This document shows positions 1 to 11,982 of a stretch of DNA of 64,000 nucleotides, piece after piece (within the stretch, counting starts at the first letter, position 1; every line of letters begins with the position of its first letter). The notes beneath the pieces were generated by a model. That model saw only the letters and a list, made by a program, of their open reading frames with translations, did no database searches and was not told the DNA's origin. The stretch spans positions 18,353,537-18,417,536 of the forward strand of contig NC_134107.1 in the NCBI RefSeq assembly GCF_040939455.1, in the 5' to 3' direction. This stretch comes from Microcebus murinus. Lineage: Eukaryota > Chordata > Mammalia > Primates > Cheirogaleidae. A program made the translations under genes and the position numbers.

Positions 1-356
1 GGAATTTGGCTTACATTCAATGTTTACATCCATCAAACTAATATTACTGATGAATGATCTACACTAGGAATTATGCTGTACACTAGACATAAAGGAACTT
101 TCAAAAATGACAGGGTATTCACCGTTAGATACATTGCAGAATTAGCATACTCCCCCCAAAACATGTAATGGAATATTTAGATATATGGTCTAAAAATAAG
201 AAACATACATTAAACTTTGTAGCATAAATCACATGGAAAAAGTAATAATCATAATAATCATAATGAGGAAAATAAGGCATTCAAAAATTTTGTTTTTTGA
301 TATGGAAAATTGGACTTATGCATTTCTGTGGGCTGTTGCTGACCCCCATAACTGAA
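1..356. other. AT-rich intergenic DNA, nothing identified
   Basis: I see no coding region, RNA gene or recognisable repeat here. The paralogy with 16.5 kb onward becomes readable only from about position 357. Confidence 0.6.
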
Positions 357-1384
357 ATACCTATTTTAAAACATTGGAAATATCCCAAAGTATAATTCTA
401 TATCATGCAAACATATAATTTAAAATTGAATATAAATATATGACTTCATGACCTGTTTCTGGTAATTATGAATTAGATTATGATAAGATAAATCACCCCA
501 CAGTTAACAACTAATATCTTAGAAAAAAAACTGGATTTGAGAGATACCAAAATAATGCAAACTCCAAAAGACACTTGACACTTAATGGATGATTGATTTT
601 CCCATTTTTGTAACTCTTGTTTTGAGAGAACACCCCAGTCTAGACCATTACATAAAAATCTATTCAAAAGCCCACACAGTTTTTCTGAAATGAAACATAA
701 GAAGCAGAGTTCACGACAACCCCAGTCCATAGTCACAGAGACATTTGGATAAATCCCAGAAAATACATATCCAGAGTAAGGGAAATCCTTATCTTATGTG
801 AAACTCTGTCCAATTCACTATCATGAACCACATAGGTGGGGCAGATCCAATATCCTAGGAAAGGTAATAATATGAACTAATATTTCTATTACCACCCATA
901 AGACAGAGTTTGCTTCTGAGTCAAAATATGTTAATTTCCTCCTAATGTAAAAACAAAAACAAATAAAATAACACTGTTAGAAGAATATAACAAACTTCAG
1001 ACATTTTCATAATATAGTATCATAATGTCCAAAATAGAATCCATAACTTCTCGATACACAAATGTACAATAAAATTAAGAGTAAAGTTTGAATTGGGAAC
1101 AAAGATTGTTTTTTGGTTCTTTTGATCCCTTCTCAGTGTTAGGAGGTTTCTGTGTACCTGAACCTTGGATTACCTCTTCATTAGCTTTCTGGCTTCTCCT
1201 ACTCACTCTATCCCCTGTATCTAGTCTATTTGCTATATGAGAAGTCTTGGGTGGGAGATAGCTTTCTGTCACCCCTAGTGGTAAAACAGTACCCCTTTGT
1301 ATTATGCAGGATATTGGGACAAAGAATCAATATAAACGTCAAAACAGAAAAGCTTATAGAAGAAAATCTGAAAAAGTAGTTTTA

Positions 1385-2200
1385 TTTATAACACATAAAA
1401 GAAGATAAACAAATGACCAACAAATGCATGGAAAACTGTTCATTATCATTGCTCATCAGGTCAACAAAAGTTAAAGTTACAGTGAGATGTCATTTAGTGC
1501 CAGTTCTCAATTTTATTTTGAAAATAAACAGAAAAAAAAACCTTTCTGCATCCAATATTGGCAAGAGTGAGAAGAAAATTAGAACTTTGTGTATAGCTTT
1601 AGATAATTAAAAATGCTACAATAAATTTGAAAAGCTGACAGTGTCTTCGAAATTAAATATTTGTATTTTCTAAGATCCAGTCATTTTGCCCTTAGATCCA
1701 AGCTCCAGGTACAGAGAACCCACCTAAGAAAAATATTAATGCATATTTCAACAAATATACTTGTATATGAATGTTTATATCGAACTTTTAATAATCACCC
1801 CAAATTCAAATATACATCAAACAGAAGAACGGTTAAAGAATCGTGTGTATACATGCAATGGATTATCATGCAGCAAAGCATACACAATGTGGATGCATCT
1901 CAAAAGCAATATGCTAAGTAAAAGAAGCGAGAGTAAGATATTGATGTGTGAATCTCTGTTATATGAAATTCAAGAACAGAAAAAAAATGTCTAGAGACAG
2001 AGCTCAGTTGCCTAGGGGTGAGAAGGTGTTGTTTGGACATTAAGATAGGAGGGATACTTCCTAATGATGGAAATGACAGATCTTGATTTAGGTATTAGAC
2101 AATAGGTAGAAATGAAACATAATTTTTGACTTATCAACTTCTGCAATTTAAATCGATGTTTCACTGTATTTTTTTTTATCAATTCTTGTTAAATATTGAA
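1385..2200 (+). mobile_element. Old L1 fragment (ORF2 3' end/3' UTR), duplicated
   Basis: Degraded LINE-1 sequence in sense orientation. It contains the stretch equivalent to the ORF2 C-terminus, in which L1 has a conserved run around 'ccatcaattgaaatgg'-type text, and the usual 'aaaatgtctagagacagag'-type tail. The same fragment is present in copy 2 at about 17600-18400, so the L1 was there before the segmental duplication. It has no coding capacity left. Confidence 0.6.
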
Positions 2201-2947
2201 GTCATAAAGAAAAAGGAGATGGAAAGATTGTTATGAGACACTGTGTGTTATATTATAGTAGATTTTGTTTTCAATAATGCTGCACAGAACATTATCCAAG
2301 AGTATACTATAATTGGGTAGTCATTTCATTAGCATATTATAATAATTGTCTGGATTTTCCATATGAAAGGACAAAGCATATATGTTGAGATGAGACTCTA
2401 ATTTTAAACATTCCAGTTATCAATTATATGACTTTGGGTACGTTATATAGTTTATAGGAGCTTGGTGTATTCTGAATATGGGAATAGTAATATCTATCTC
2501 ACATGTAAGAATTAATGTTTTTAATCCAGTTCCTACTACACATTTGTATTTGAATAATAAATTCAAATAAAATTTCTATGTAATAATGATAATGTCACTT
2601 ATAATCTAATAATGGCATTGGAAGTATTCCAGTTTTACTGGGATAAAGCTGATATCAAATCATTTCCCCATGTTACTTTAATTGTTGGCTTTGTAAGTGA
2701 GTGAGTGAGTAAATACCATAAGTTCTTATAGGTCTCCATGGAACTGTACAGATCACTTATGTTGTTTTGTTTCTTTCCTTAAATTTTCCCTTACATTTTT
2801 CTCCTAGGAGAATATGCAGGCTGTCCTGGTAATTAGCAGGCACTTCTTCCAGGCAATTTTCTTAAGTCCCTCATATTATTTGGGCATAATAATCTGTATG
2901 AATTACATGCTACTTCCTCAGAAAGCACCACAAAGAGAGAAGAATAA

Positions 2948-3017
2948 TATAAATTCTTTCTACCCAAAGAAAATATAAGAGGGATTTGGGATAAGAAAAT
3001 TTGATTTTTCATTAAAG
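2948..3017 (+). promoter_or_regulatory. Putative TATA box and 5' noncoding exon of the first OR8K5-like gene
   Basis: TATAAA lies at 2948-2953 and a consensus splice donor AAG|GTGAGT at 3017|3018, 69 bases after the first T. The same arrangement with the same 69-base spacing occurs at 19272-19341 and, with 63 bases, at 26867-26930. The block stays readable in all three copies while the surrounding DNA diverges. With transcription starting about 25-30 bases after TATA, the exon would be about 40 nt. It would splice to the acceptor ending at about 5807 (tttcttcttag), an intron of about 2.8 kb. This is inferred from sequence alone; no transcript is visible. Confidence 0.5.
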
Positions 3018-5807
3018 GTGAGTAGATAATAACTATCATTGATTTTAATGATAACTTGGAGGGTGGTAATTTCTCATTACTTCTGCTTTCTGACTATAGA
3101 CACTCTTATGGTAAAGTACAGCTAAATCTTTCAAATACACCACAAAAAATACATTTTCTCTTTTGTTAATTGTGGTTGCCTAGAGTAGTATGGTATTTCT
3201 AGAGCATAGAGTCCTGTCAAATGAACAGATCCCCTAGACATATTAGATTTGTTAGAATTGATGGTGGTGTTTGGACGTTGCAAATGAAGAAGAAATTAGA
3301 AGTACTTCAAAATTAATCACCAATCTCATATATTAGACTCTATTAAAGTTAGGGTTTCAAGATAAAATACAGGATTCCTAATTATAATTAATTTTTACAT
3401 CAACAATTAATACATTTGAATATAAGCCCTATCAAATCTTTAATAAATAACACATTATTTTAGGATGGATATATTCAACGCAATATTTGAAAAATAATAT
3501 TTTTAAGTATCTCCCACATAATACACTTCAATAATTTTTATGTGGCTATATTGCATGCAAAATCTTGCATATTTTTAGGTGCTTATTTGTTTTTCTTATT
3601 GAGATGTTCACTACTGTGTCTTTGTTTTGAAGAACAGGCATTACACACTGATTGAGTAGACTAGCAAATAATAAAATGACTTTTAAGTGTTATGTAGTAA
3701 CAGAAAAAAGCTTGAGCATCAGATATTCCCTAACCAATTTCACCATTTCTAAATATTTAAAATCAGTGGTTTTCCATACAAGAAGAATAGGTATAGTAAA
3801 ATAATCCAGACATCTTCAGAGGGAGATAATAATTGATGATGAAAATGGAAATAGACCCAATAAACATTAAAATAATTTTAGCAAAGCCTTGACGACTTCG
3901 AAGTGGTGTGATTGACACTGGAATTCTGAATTTCTTTCTCAATCTAGTGCATCTCACGTTCTAGCATAAAACCCTATGAGAACAGACCCTGCAACACTTA
4001 AAACTTGAAGTAAAGTTTTCAAAGGGGATAGGTTCATAGTTCTTATTTGTGGTTGAGGAAGGGACCTGAAAGTGGAGTGAGAATCAACAGAACAAAGAGC
4101 AGACAGCTTGGTCTAGGAAGACAGGATGGAAGAGGCTCACTAATCTCCAGTATTGCCCCTACCACAGTCCTCATTCTCTGAATCAAAACACAATGTCTGC
4201 CAATAATGCACCGATTCCTAGAATTGGCATCAGCTGCCACAAGGTGGCCATGGGCTGCACCTACTCTAAAGGGTGGTTCTGGACCTTGTAGAGATTTCCT
4301 GGAAGTTTCTACCTGATAAGCTGTGCAGGATAAAGTTGATATTCCATTACATTATAATAATTCTGTCCAAAATTTCATCTGTCTGAAGAGCTTGAACTTC
4401 AATTTCTCCACTGATTGGCAATCATGCTTACAGAGTTCCAGATATTCTTTGATGAGACAGTAAATGTAATACAAAGAGAATCCAATGGACTTGGCTAAAT
4501 CAGCTTTACTACCTTTAATCAGAAAAGTTACACTTTGTTTTATTAACTTCTCATGCAAATGTTTAAATGAATGGTGAGGTACTAATCACTAAAATATTTG
4601 AAAATCACTGTCTTATATTCTATAAATACTCTATAGTACAATTCCAGAAATAAACTGACATTTAGTGATATAAAATGTAACAAATACCCAGATAAATAGT
4701 TTTAAATGAATTGTAGAACTTATTATCTCTGGAGTATCATATTAGAAGAGATAAAGTATATGGAATTAAATACTCAATATCCCTAAGGATTGAAATCAAC
4801 CATATATTTTAGCAGGAATGGATCCATATTGTGTATCTTGAAGGCTGTGCTAATTTAGTGTTCTCTATTTTTAAAAAAGAAGTAAAATTATGCATTCGAG
4901 TTGAGATATAAATGTGAATGTTTGTTTAGAATGGGAAAAAATTAAAATTTTAGTTGTAAATAAACTAGAGATCAAAATTATCATAAAATCTATAAGAATA
5001 ATTTTATTAATAAAATTTTGGAAAAGCTCAGATATCAGGTAGTAGGAATGTTCCTAGAAGCCATTAGTACACCATAATAGGTAACATATTCAATGACTAA
5101 TGCTATTGATTTTGAAACTATAAATATATATACTAAGGATAAAATAAATATTATTAACTCCAATTTTCCTTAGTTAATTGCCACAAATACTAATAGACCT
5201 ACCAATGTATTTCTATATGAGTGGAAGTGTGATAGAATGAAAGTTGAAATGGAGGAAAAAAAGTAGGTTTCATTAATTATGATTAAATACTGTACCTTTA
5301 CAACATTTACAAAGATATAGCACTTTGTCAGTACATAGCTAAAGTCTTCAAGGAACTTGGAAGTTCAGATGAGGAACCCTGAAACTTACCCTTCATTAGG
5401 TTCATATTATTTATGCCTTTCTCTCTAAGAATATAAAAATTTACAAGAATTCTACTAAAGAAATGGAAGTGCCTTCCAGAAAATTTGTGGTGGGATTGTA
5501 TAGATGAAATAAATTCTAATATTTCTACATTGATGTCTCTATGGTTATTGTTATCAATGAATATGCTTCAAACATTACCGATCTTTTTTAGAGTTTAATC
5601 TATGTTGCATATATTTATGTGTTCCATCTGGATCTCTATTTTGGTGAAAGTAAAAGATTTTATCATTTATTCTCATTTAAAAATCAGATGAAATAATTAT
5701 TTTGCTTTTCCTGGTTATGAATGAAAAACTTAATTCTTTCTATAAATATTATAATTTGTTGACATGCCACCACATGAATGCTAATAACAACTCTCCTGTT
5801 TCTTCTT
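3018..5807 (+). other. Predicted intron of the first OR8K5-like gene, no coding content
   Basis: AT-rich DNA bounded by GTGAGT at 3018 and a pyrimidine-rich acceptor just before 5808. It is paralogous to 19342-22200. I see no gene in it. The block 4040-4330 is slightly richer in GC and also present at 20440-20720, and may be an old unassigned repeat. Confidence 0.5.
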
Positions 5808-5827
5808 AGGAGCGATAACTTGACTAA

Positions 5828-6751
5828 ATGGGTCAACAGAATCTAACAGTGCTGACTGAATTCATTCTGATGGGAGTCACAAGGCAGCCTGAGCTTCAGC
5901 TTCCACTTTTTGGGATCTTCTTCATCATCTACACGATCACAGTGATGGGCAACCTGGGCATGATCATTTTGACCAAGCTGGACTCCCGGCTACGTATACC
6001 TATGTATTTTTTTATAAGACATCTGGCTTTTGTTGATCTTGGTAATTCCACTGTCATTTGTCCCAAGATGCTGGTAAATTTCATGGTGGATCAGAATACT
6101 ATTTCCTATTCTGCATGTGGCACACAGATGGCTTTCTTCATTGTGTTCATCGTAAGTGAACTTTTCATCCTGTCGGCCATGGCTTATGACCGCTATGTGG
6201 CCATCTGTAGCCCTCTGCTCTACAATGTCATCATGTCTCCAAGACTTTGCCACGTGCTGGTGGGCATTCCATATCTCTACAGTACCTTTCAGGCTCTGAT
6301 GTTCACTATCAAGATTTTTACATTGACCTTCTGTGGCGCTGACATCATCAATCATTTCTACTGTGATGTTGTTCCCTTGTTACCTATGCTCTGCTCAAAT
6401 ACACATGAAATAGAATTGTTGATCATACTATTTTCAGCATTTAATCTGATTTCCTCCCTCCTGGTGGTTCTCATGTCCTACATGCTGATTCTGTTAGCCA
6501 TATTTCGAATGAATTCTGCAGAAGGGAGGAAGAAAGCTTTCTCCACGTGTGGTTCTCATCTGACAGTGGTGGTTGTGTTCTTTGGGTCTCTCCTCTTCAT
6601 GTACCTGCAGCCTAAATCCACTCATTCTTATGATACTGATAAAATGGCCTCTGTGTTTTACACGTTAGTGATCCCCATGCTTAACCCTTTGATTTATAGC
6701 TTTAGGAACAAAGAAGTGAAAAATGCCTTCCACAGGGTGTTTAAGAATTGA
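5828..6751 (+). CDS. OR8K5: Olfactory receptor, OR8K5-like (copy 1)
   Basis: Intact single-exon odorant receptor of 307 residues, a usual length for class II ORs. It is a rhodopsin-like GPCR of the plasma membrane/cilia of olfactory neurons, coupled to G-olf; the ligand cannot be read from sequence. Visible marks: N-glycosylation site NLT at residue 5, GN of TM1 at 41-42, PMY at 58-60, Cys97, MAYDRY at 118-123, extracellular loop 2 cysteines 169, 179 and 189, KAFSTCGSH at 236-244 and PMLNPLIY at 283-290. ATG follows a strong acceptor (tttcttcttag) by about 20 nt, so this start is well placed. Oddities: IPMY instead of TPMY, YCDVV instead of the usual YCDD, and SFRN instead of SLRN. It differs from the copy at 22217 at about 38 of 307 residues by eye. 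An AATAAA lies at 6794-6799. Family assignment is from memory. Confidence 0.93.
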   Translation: MGQQNLTVLTEFILMGVTRQPELQLPLFGIFFIIYTITVMGNLGMIILTKLDSRLRIPMYFFIRHLAFVDLGNSTVICPKMLVNFMVDQNTISYSACGTQMAFFIVFIVSELFILSAMAYDRYVAICSPLLYNVIMSPRLCHVLVGIPYLYSTFQALMFTIKIFTLTFCGADIINHFYCDVVPLLPMLCSNTHEIELLIILFSAFNLISSLLVVLMSYMLILLAIFRMNSAEGRKKAFSTCGSHLTVVVVFFGSLLFMYLQPKSTHSYDTDKMASVFYTLVIPMLNPLIYSFRNKEVKNAFHRVFKN

Positions 6752-7865
6752 TGCAAACTTTGTATTTAATGTTCAATATGAAAATGTTGTTCCAATAAAC
6801 TATGGTAAAGGCAATGTGATTGACAGTATTTCTAATAGACATATTGCATTCTTTACAGATCCAGAGCAAATTGTAAATATAACACAGTGGCAAATTCTTT
6901 CCTATATATTCAGTTGAAAAAAAAAACTCTCATATTTTAGTTCTCAATTAAATGTGATTTTCTTACCAACAGTCCTTTTTCTGATTCAATATTTTCTTTA
7001 GTAATTCCAAAGAATCCTATATTTTTCCCAAAGTGAACACTTATTAATCTCACTACATTAGTAAACTATGTGTTTGTTTTCATAATTGTTTTTTTTTTTT
7101 TATGGATAGGTATCTTCCCTGACCTGTTTCCATTGTATTTTCTGAATCTAAAACAATGGTGTAAACAAAGTGATTCTCTTACAAACAACAGATATCTTTT
7201 GGAGGGATATTGGATAACTTTATTTTTTAATCCATTCTGCCAAAGTCTGACTTTTAATTGGAGAATTTAACTCAATGGCATATAAAGTAATTATAGATAA
7301 TGAGGACTTTCTTCTGCATATTGCAATTTATTTTCTATATGTGATATCATTTTTCTTTGTTCCTTCTTTTCTCCACTGTAAGGTCCTGTTGTGTATGTGG
7401 CTGAACACTATATTGTGTATGTCTACAGTGATAGTCCACAAGGCTGTTAAAAAAGACTAAGTAATAACAAAATATCACTGTATGATTGTAGTTTATAAAT
7501 GGATAGAGATGGATTTAATGCCTCAGAAGTAAAATTTATTGTTTAGTATTGTACTAGATGATTATGGACCAAAATATGCAGATAAACAAAGTTAGTATGC
7601 TCAGTGAGAGTAGGAAACAGGGCTAGTTACAGAAGGGAGTGACAAAGTATCTAGTGTTTTTTTCACATATTAGATTAAAATTTACAGTGTATGACACGTG
7701 TGTTTGTGTGTGTGTGTATTGTTTATGTGTACGTAAGCACTTTCCTTGTGTTTTAAACTTTACACTTTCTAGTGGTATATTTTGGAGTTGGGCTTAATAG
7801 TGGTTTTTACATGACATTTGATAATTTAAGGTACTCAGTCTTATGAATGTGCTCAAATACAATTA
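6752..7865. other. 3' flank of OR8K5-like copy 1
   Basis: No gene seen. 6752-7425 pairs with 23141-23800. 7540-7865 instead pairs with 42070-42410 downstream of the OR8K3-like gene, so this flank is shared by several units of the array. A short GT repeat lies near 7700-7718. The small open frames here look like chance. Confidence 0.6.
6794..6799 (+). terminator. Candidate polyadenylation signal AATAAA of OR8K5-like copy 1
   Basis: The hexamer lies 43 bases after the stop codon. The matching site in copy 2 reads AATAGC, so only copy 1 keeps it. Assignment is by position only. Confidence 0.35.
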
Positions 7866-7877
7866 TTCCCACTCTTT
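7866..7877. repeat. Target-site duplication of the L1, left copy
   Basis: TTCCCACTCTTT here matches 15342-15353 exactly, one on each side of the L1. This marks the whole 7.46-kb block as one target-primed insertion. Confidence 0.85.
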
Positions 7878-8366
7878 TTTTTTCTGATTTTTTTTATTTT
7901 GGTATATTATGGGGGTACAGATTTTAAGGTTTCAATAAATGCCCATTCCTCCCTCCCCCCACAAGTCTGAGTCTCCAGCATGACCATACCCCAGATGGTG
8001 TACATCTCACTCATTATATATGTATATACCCACCCCCCTTACCCCCTCCCAGCTGCCCAATACCCTATTATTGTAGTACCTATGTGTCCACTTAGGTGCT
8101 GCTCAGTTAATACCAATTTGCTGGTGAGTATATGTGGTGCTTGTTTTTCCATTCTTGGGAAACTTCACTTAATAGTATCGGTTCCAGCTCTAAACAGGAA
8201 AATATAAGATGTGCTATATCACTGTTGTTTCTTAGAGCTGAATAGTACTCCATGGTATACATATACTACATTTATTGATCCATTCTTGGATTGATAGCCA
8301 TTTGGGCTGTTTCCACAGCCTTACAATTATGAATTGTGCTGCTATAAACATTCGAGTGCAGGTGTC

Positions 8367-8954
8367 TTATTTGTAGAGTGTCATTGGATCTTTTGGGTAG
8401 ATGACCAGCAATGGGATTGCTGGGTCAAATGGTAGATTCACTTGTATCGCTTTAAAGTATCTCCATATTGCTTTCCACAGAGGTTGAACTAGTTTGCAGT
8501 CCCACCAGCAGTGTAGGAGTGTTCCCCTCTGTCCGCATCCATGCCAGCATTTATTGTTTGGAGACTTTTTGATAAAGGCCATTCTCACTGGAGTTAAGTG
8601 ATATCTCATTGTGGTTTTGATTTGCATTTCCCTGATGATTAGAAATGTTGAGCAGTTTTTCATATGTTTTTTGGCCATTCTTCTGTCTTCTTTAGAAAAG
8701 TTTCTGTTCAAGTCCTTTGCCCACATTTTAATAGAGTTATTTGATTTTTTCTTCCAGATTTTCGTGACTTCTAAGTGTATTCTAGTTATCAGTCCCTTAT
8801 CGGATGCATAGGATGCAAAAATTTTCTCCCATTCTGTAGGTTGTATGTTTACTTTCATGACTATCTCTTTGGCTGTGCAGAAGCTTTGTAGTTGGATCAT
8901 GTCCCATTTATTTATTTTTGTTGCTGCTGTGATTGCCTTTGGGGACTTCTTCAT
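8367..8954 (-). pseudogene. L1 ORF2 C-terminal part (cysteine-rich domain region)
   Basis: An open stretch of about 195 codons carrying the C-terminal third of the L1 ORF2 protein, with the Cys/His-rich segment ([16 protein letters not shown]) typical of L1. It is separated from the reverse transcriptase part by disruptions between 8955 and 9255. It belongs to the L1 at 7878-15341 and is not a host gene. Confidence 0.85.
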
Positions 8955-9255
8955 GAACTCTTTGCCTAGGCCAATGTCTAGGAGAATGTTTCCAACTTTT
9001 TCCTCTAGAGTTCTAATAGTTTCATACCTTAGGTTTAAGTCTGTTATCCAGCATGAGTTGGTTTTTGTGAGAGGTGAAAGGTGTGGGTCCTGTTTTAGCC
9101 TTCTACAGGTGGCTATCGAGTTTTCCCAGCACCATTTATTGAAAAGGGATTCTTTTCCCCAGCGTATGTTTTTGTCTGCTTTGTCAAAGATTAGATGGCT
9201 ATATGAAGATGGTTTTATATCAGGATTCTCACATCTGTTCCACTGGTCAATATTC

Positions 9256-10281
9256 CTATTTTTTTTGCCAATACCAGATTGATTTAATTACTACAGTTTT
9301 GTAGTATAGTTTGATATCTGGCATATTAATGCCTCCCATTTTGTGTTTGTTACCTAGAATTGCTTTTGATATTCGGGGTCTTCTTTGGTTCCATACGAAG
9401 TGTAAAATTATTTTTTCTATATATGTGAAGAATGCTGGTGGGATTTTAATAGGTAATGCATTGAAACTGTAGATCAGTTTGTGTAGTATAGACATTTTAA
9501 TAATGTTGAGTCTGCTGATCCATGAGTATGGTATGGATTTCCATGTGTTTATATCCTCTGCTATTTCCTTCCTCAGTGTTTCATAGTTCTCCCTGTAGAC
9601 GTCTTTTACCTCCTTGGTTAAGTATATTCTTAGGTACTTTAATTTCTTTGTTGCTATTATAAAGGGAATTGAGTCTTTGATTTGGTTCTCAATTAGATTG
9701 TTGTTGGCATATATGAATGCCTCAGATTTCTGTGTGTTGATTTTGTATCCTGAGACTTTACTAAATTCATTGATCAGTTCCAGGAGTTTCTTGGTTGAAT
9801 CTTTGGGGTGTTCTAGATATAATATCATATTATCAGCAAACAGCGAAAGTTTTATCTCTTCCGCCCCTATTTGGATGCCTTTAATTCCATTTTCCTGTCT
9901 GATTGCTATAGCCAGGACTTCTAGCACTATGTTGAACAGAAGTGGAGATAGTGGGCAGCCTTGTCTGGTTCCAGTTCTAAGTGGGAATGATTTCAATTTT
10001 TCCCCATTGAATATGATGTTGGCTATGGGTCTGTCATATATGGCTTGTATCATTTTTAGGTATGTCCCTTCCATGCCTATTTTCTTAAGTGTTCGTATCA
10101 TGAAAGGGTGTTGAATTTTGTCAAAAGCTTTTTCTGCATCTATTGAAAGAATCATGTGGTCTTTATTTTTGCTTCTGTTTATGTGGTGAATTGCATTTAT
10201 ACATTTACATATGTTGAACCATCGCTGCGTCCCTGGGATGAAGCCCACTTGGTCGTGATGGATTACTTTTTTGATAAGCAT
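9256..10281 (-). pseudogene. L1 ORF2 reverse transcriptase part with an altered active site
   Basis: An open stretch of about 341 codons with the L1 reverse transcriptase core: [34 protein letters not shown] and the segment around the YXDD-equivalent box. Here the box reads FADN, whereas L1 normally has FADD, so one catalytic aspartate is lost. A TGA at 10285-10287 separates it from the endonuclease part upstream. This copy cannot encode an active enzyme. Confidence 0.88.
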
Positions 10282-10287
10282 CTGGAT

Positions 10288-11982
10288 TCAGTTAGCTAAG
10301 ATTTTGTTGAAAATTTTTGCATCTATATTCATTAGGGATATTGGTCTGCAGCTTTCTTTTTTTGTTGCATCCTTTCCTGGTTTTGGTATCAGAGTAATAT
10401 TCACTTCATAAAAGGTATCGGGGAGGTTTCTGTTCTTCTCGATGTTGTGGAATAGTTTCTGCAAGATAGGTACCAGTTCTTCTTTGTAAGTATGGTAAAA
10501 TTCAGGTGTGAAGCCATCTGGACCGGGACTTTTCTTTTTAGGGAGATTTTTAATTGCTGTTTCTATTTCAGCTGTTGAGATTGGTCTGTTCAGGGAATCT
10601 ATTTCTTCCTGGTTGAGCCTAGGGAGGCTGTGTGTTTCTGGAAATTTGTCCATTTCCTCCACATTTTCCAGTTTGTGTGCATAAAGATTTTTGTAGTATT
10701 CATAAATTGTATCTTGTATCTCTTTGGGATCAGTTGTGATATCTCCTTTTTTGTTCCTGATGCAGCTTATTAGAGATTTCTCTTTTCTGCTTTTCGTTAG
10801 CTTAGCCAATGGTGTGTCAATTTTGTTTATTTTTTCAAAGAACCAACTTTTTGTTCTATTAATCTCCTGAATAGCTTTCCTGTTTTCAATTTCGTTTAGT
10901 TCTGATTTGATCTTGCTGATTTCACTTCTTCTGCTGGGTTTGGGGTTGGTCTGTTCTTCTTTTTCCAGCTCTTTGAGTCGTTTCATTAGATTGTCTATTT
11001 GTGATCTTCTTGCCTTTTGGTTATAGGCATTTATGGAGATAAACTTTCCTCTCAGAACTGCTTTAGCTGTGTCCCAGAGGAGTTGATAACTTGTCTCTCC
11101 ATTGTCGTTTTCTTCATAGAAGTTTTTTATTTCCGTCTTGATTTCTTCATTTACGAAGTAATCATTTAGTAGGAGGTTGTTTAATTTCCACGTTTTTGTG
11201 TAGAAATGTGAATTTCTGTTAGGGTTGATTTCTAGTTTTATTCCACTATGATGTGAGAAGGTACATGGTATGATTTCTATTTTTTTAAATTTCTTGAGAT
11301 TTTCTTTGTGTCCTAGGATATGGTCAATCTTAGAGAATGTCCCGTGAGCTGATGAGAAGAATGTATATTCAGTGGATTTTGGGTAGAATGTTCTGTAGAT
11401 GTCTGTCAGACCCAATTGTTCTAGAGTTTTGTTTAAGTCCATTATTTCTTTATTAATTTTCTGTTTGGAGGATCTGTCTCGTGCCGTCAGTGGGGTGTTG
11501 AAATCTCCGGCGATTATGGAGTTGCTATTAATCCATTTGCTTAGCTCCAGTAAGGTTTGCTTTATGAATCTGGGTCCACCTAAGTTGGGTGCATATATAT
11601 TTAAAATTGTTATCTCTTCTTGTTGGACTGTGCCCTTCACCATTATATAATGACCCTCTTTGTCTTTTACTACTTCTGTTGGTTTAAAAACTAAATCGTC
11701 TGAAATTAGAACTGCCACACCAGCCTTCTTTTGGCTTCTATTTGCTTGGAATATTGATCTCCACCCTTTTATTTTTAGTCTATATGCATACTTGCAGGTT
11801 AGATGTGTTTCCTGAAGACAGCATATACTTGGCCTGTATTTTCTTATCCATTCAGCCAGCCTATGTCTCTTGAGTGGAGAGTTTAAGCCATTCACATTTA
11901 TTGAGAGAACTGATAGGTAAGGTAGATTACTGATCATTCTGTTGGGTTGGATGTTGTTGCTATGATTTCTGTCTTGAGCCAT
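10288..11982 (-). pseudogene. L1 ORF2 N-terminal part (endonuclease and start of RT), copy A of the duplication
   Basis: An uninterrupted 564-codon frame starting at the natural ORF2 ATG (MAQDRNHSN...). It has the apurinic endonuclease domain ([34 protein letters not shown] segment) and runs to the start of the reverse transcriptase domain, where a TGA replaces a sense codon. It is much better preserved than copy B at 12230-13348, although the two are only about 5% diverged by eye. Confidence 0.88.

Larger units (their letters stand above)
357..7425 (+). repeat. Tandem segmental duplication, copy 1 (OR8K5-like unit)
   Basis: This segment aligns by eye, block after block, with 16520-23800 at an offset of about 16.3-16.4 kb. 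The shared blocks include the region near 590-800, an old L1 fragment, the TATA/5' exon block, the block at about 4040-4330, the coding exon and the 3' flank to about 7425. Flanks are visibly diverged with many indels, so the duplication is not recent. The spacing shrinks to about 8.9 kb once the 7.46-kb L1 at 7878-15341 is removed. Outer limits are approximate. Confidence 0.85.

Noticed and set aside
1661..1994. Overlapping small frames
   Set aside because: They are within a degraded L1 fragment.
2800..2816. Palindromic tctcctaggaga as an Olf/EBF site near the 5' exon
   Set aside because: The matching positions in copies 2 and 3 read ctcactggggaa and ctcacagtagaa, so the motif is not conserved and only partly fits the EBF consensus.
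5990..6355. 121-codon minus-strand open frame, also at 22379-22744
   Set aside because: It is the antisense shadow of the OR coding exons and is kept only because the ORs are kept.
9614..10114. Plus-strand open frame of 166 codons
   Set aside because: Antisense of L1 ORF2 reverse transcriptase; no independent support.
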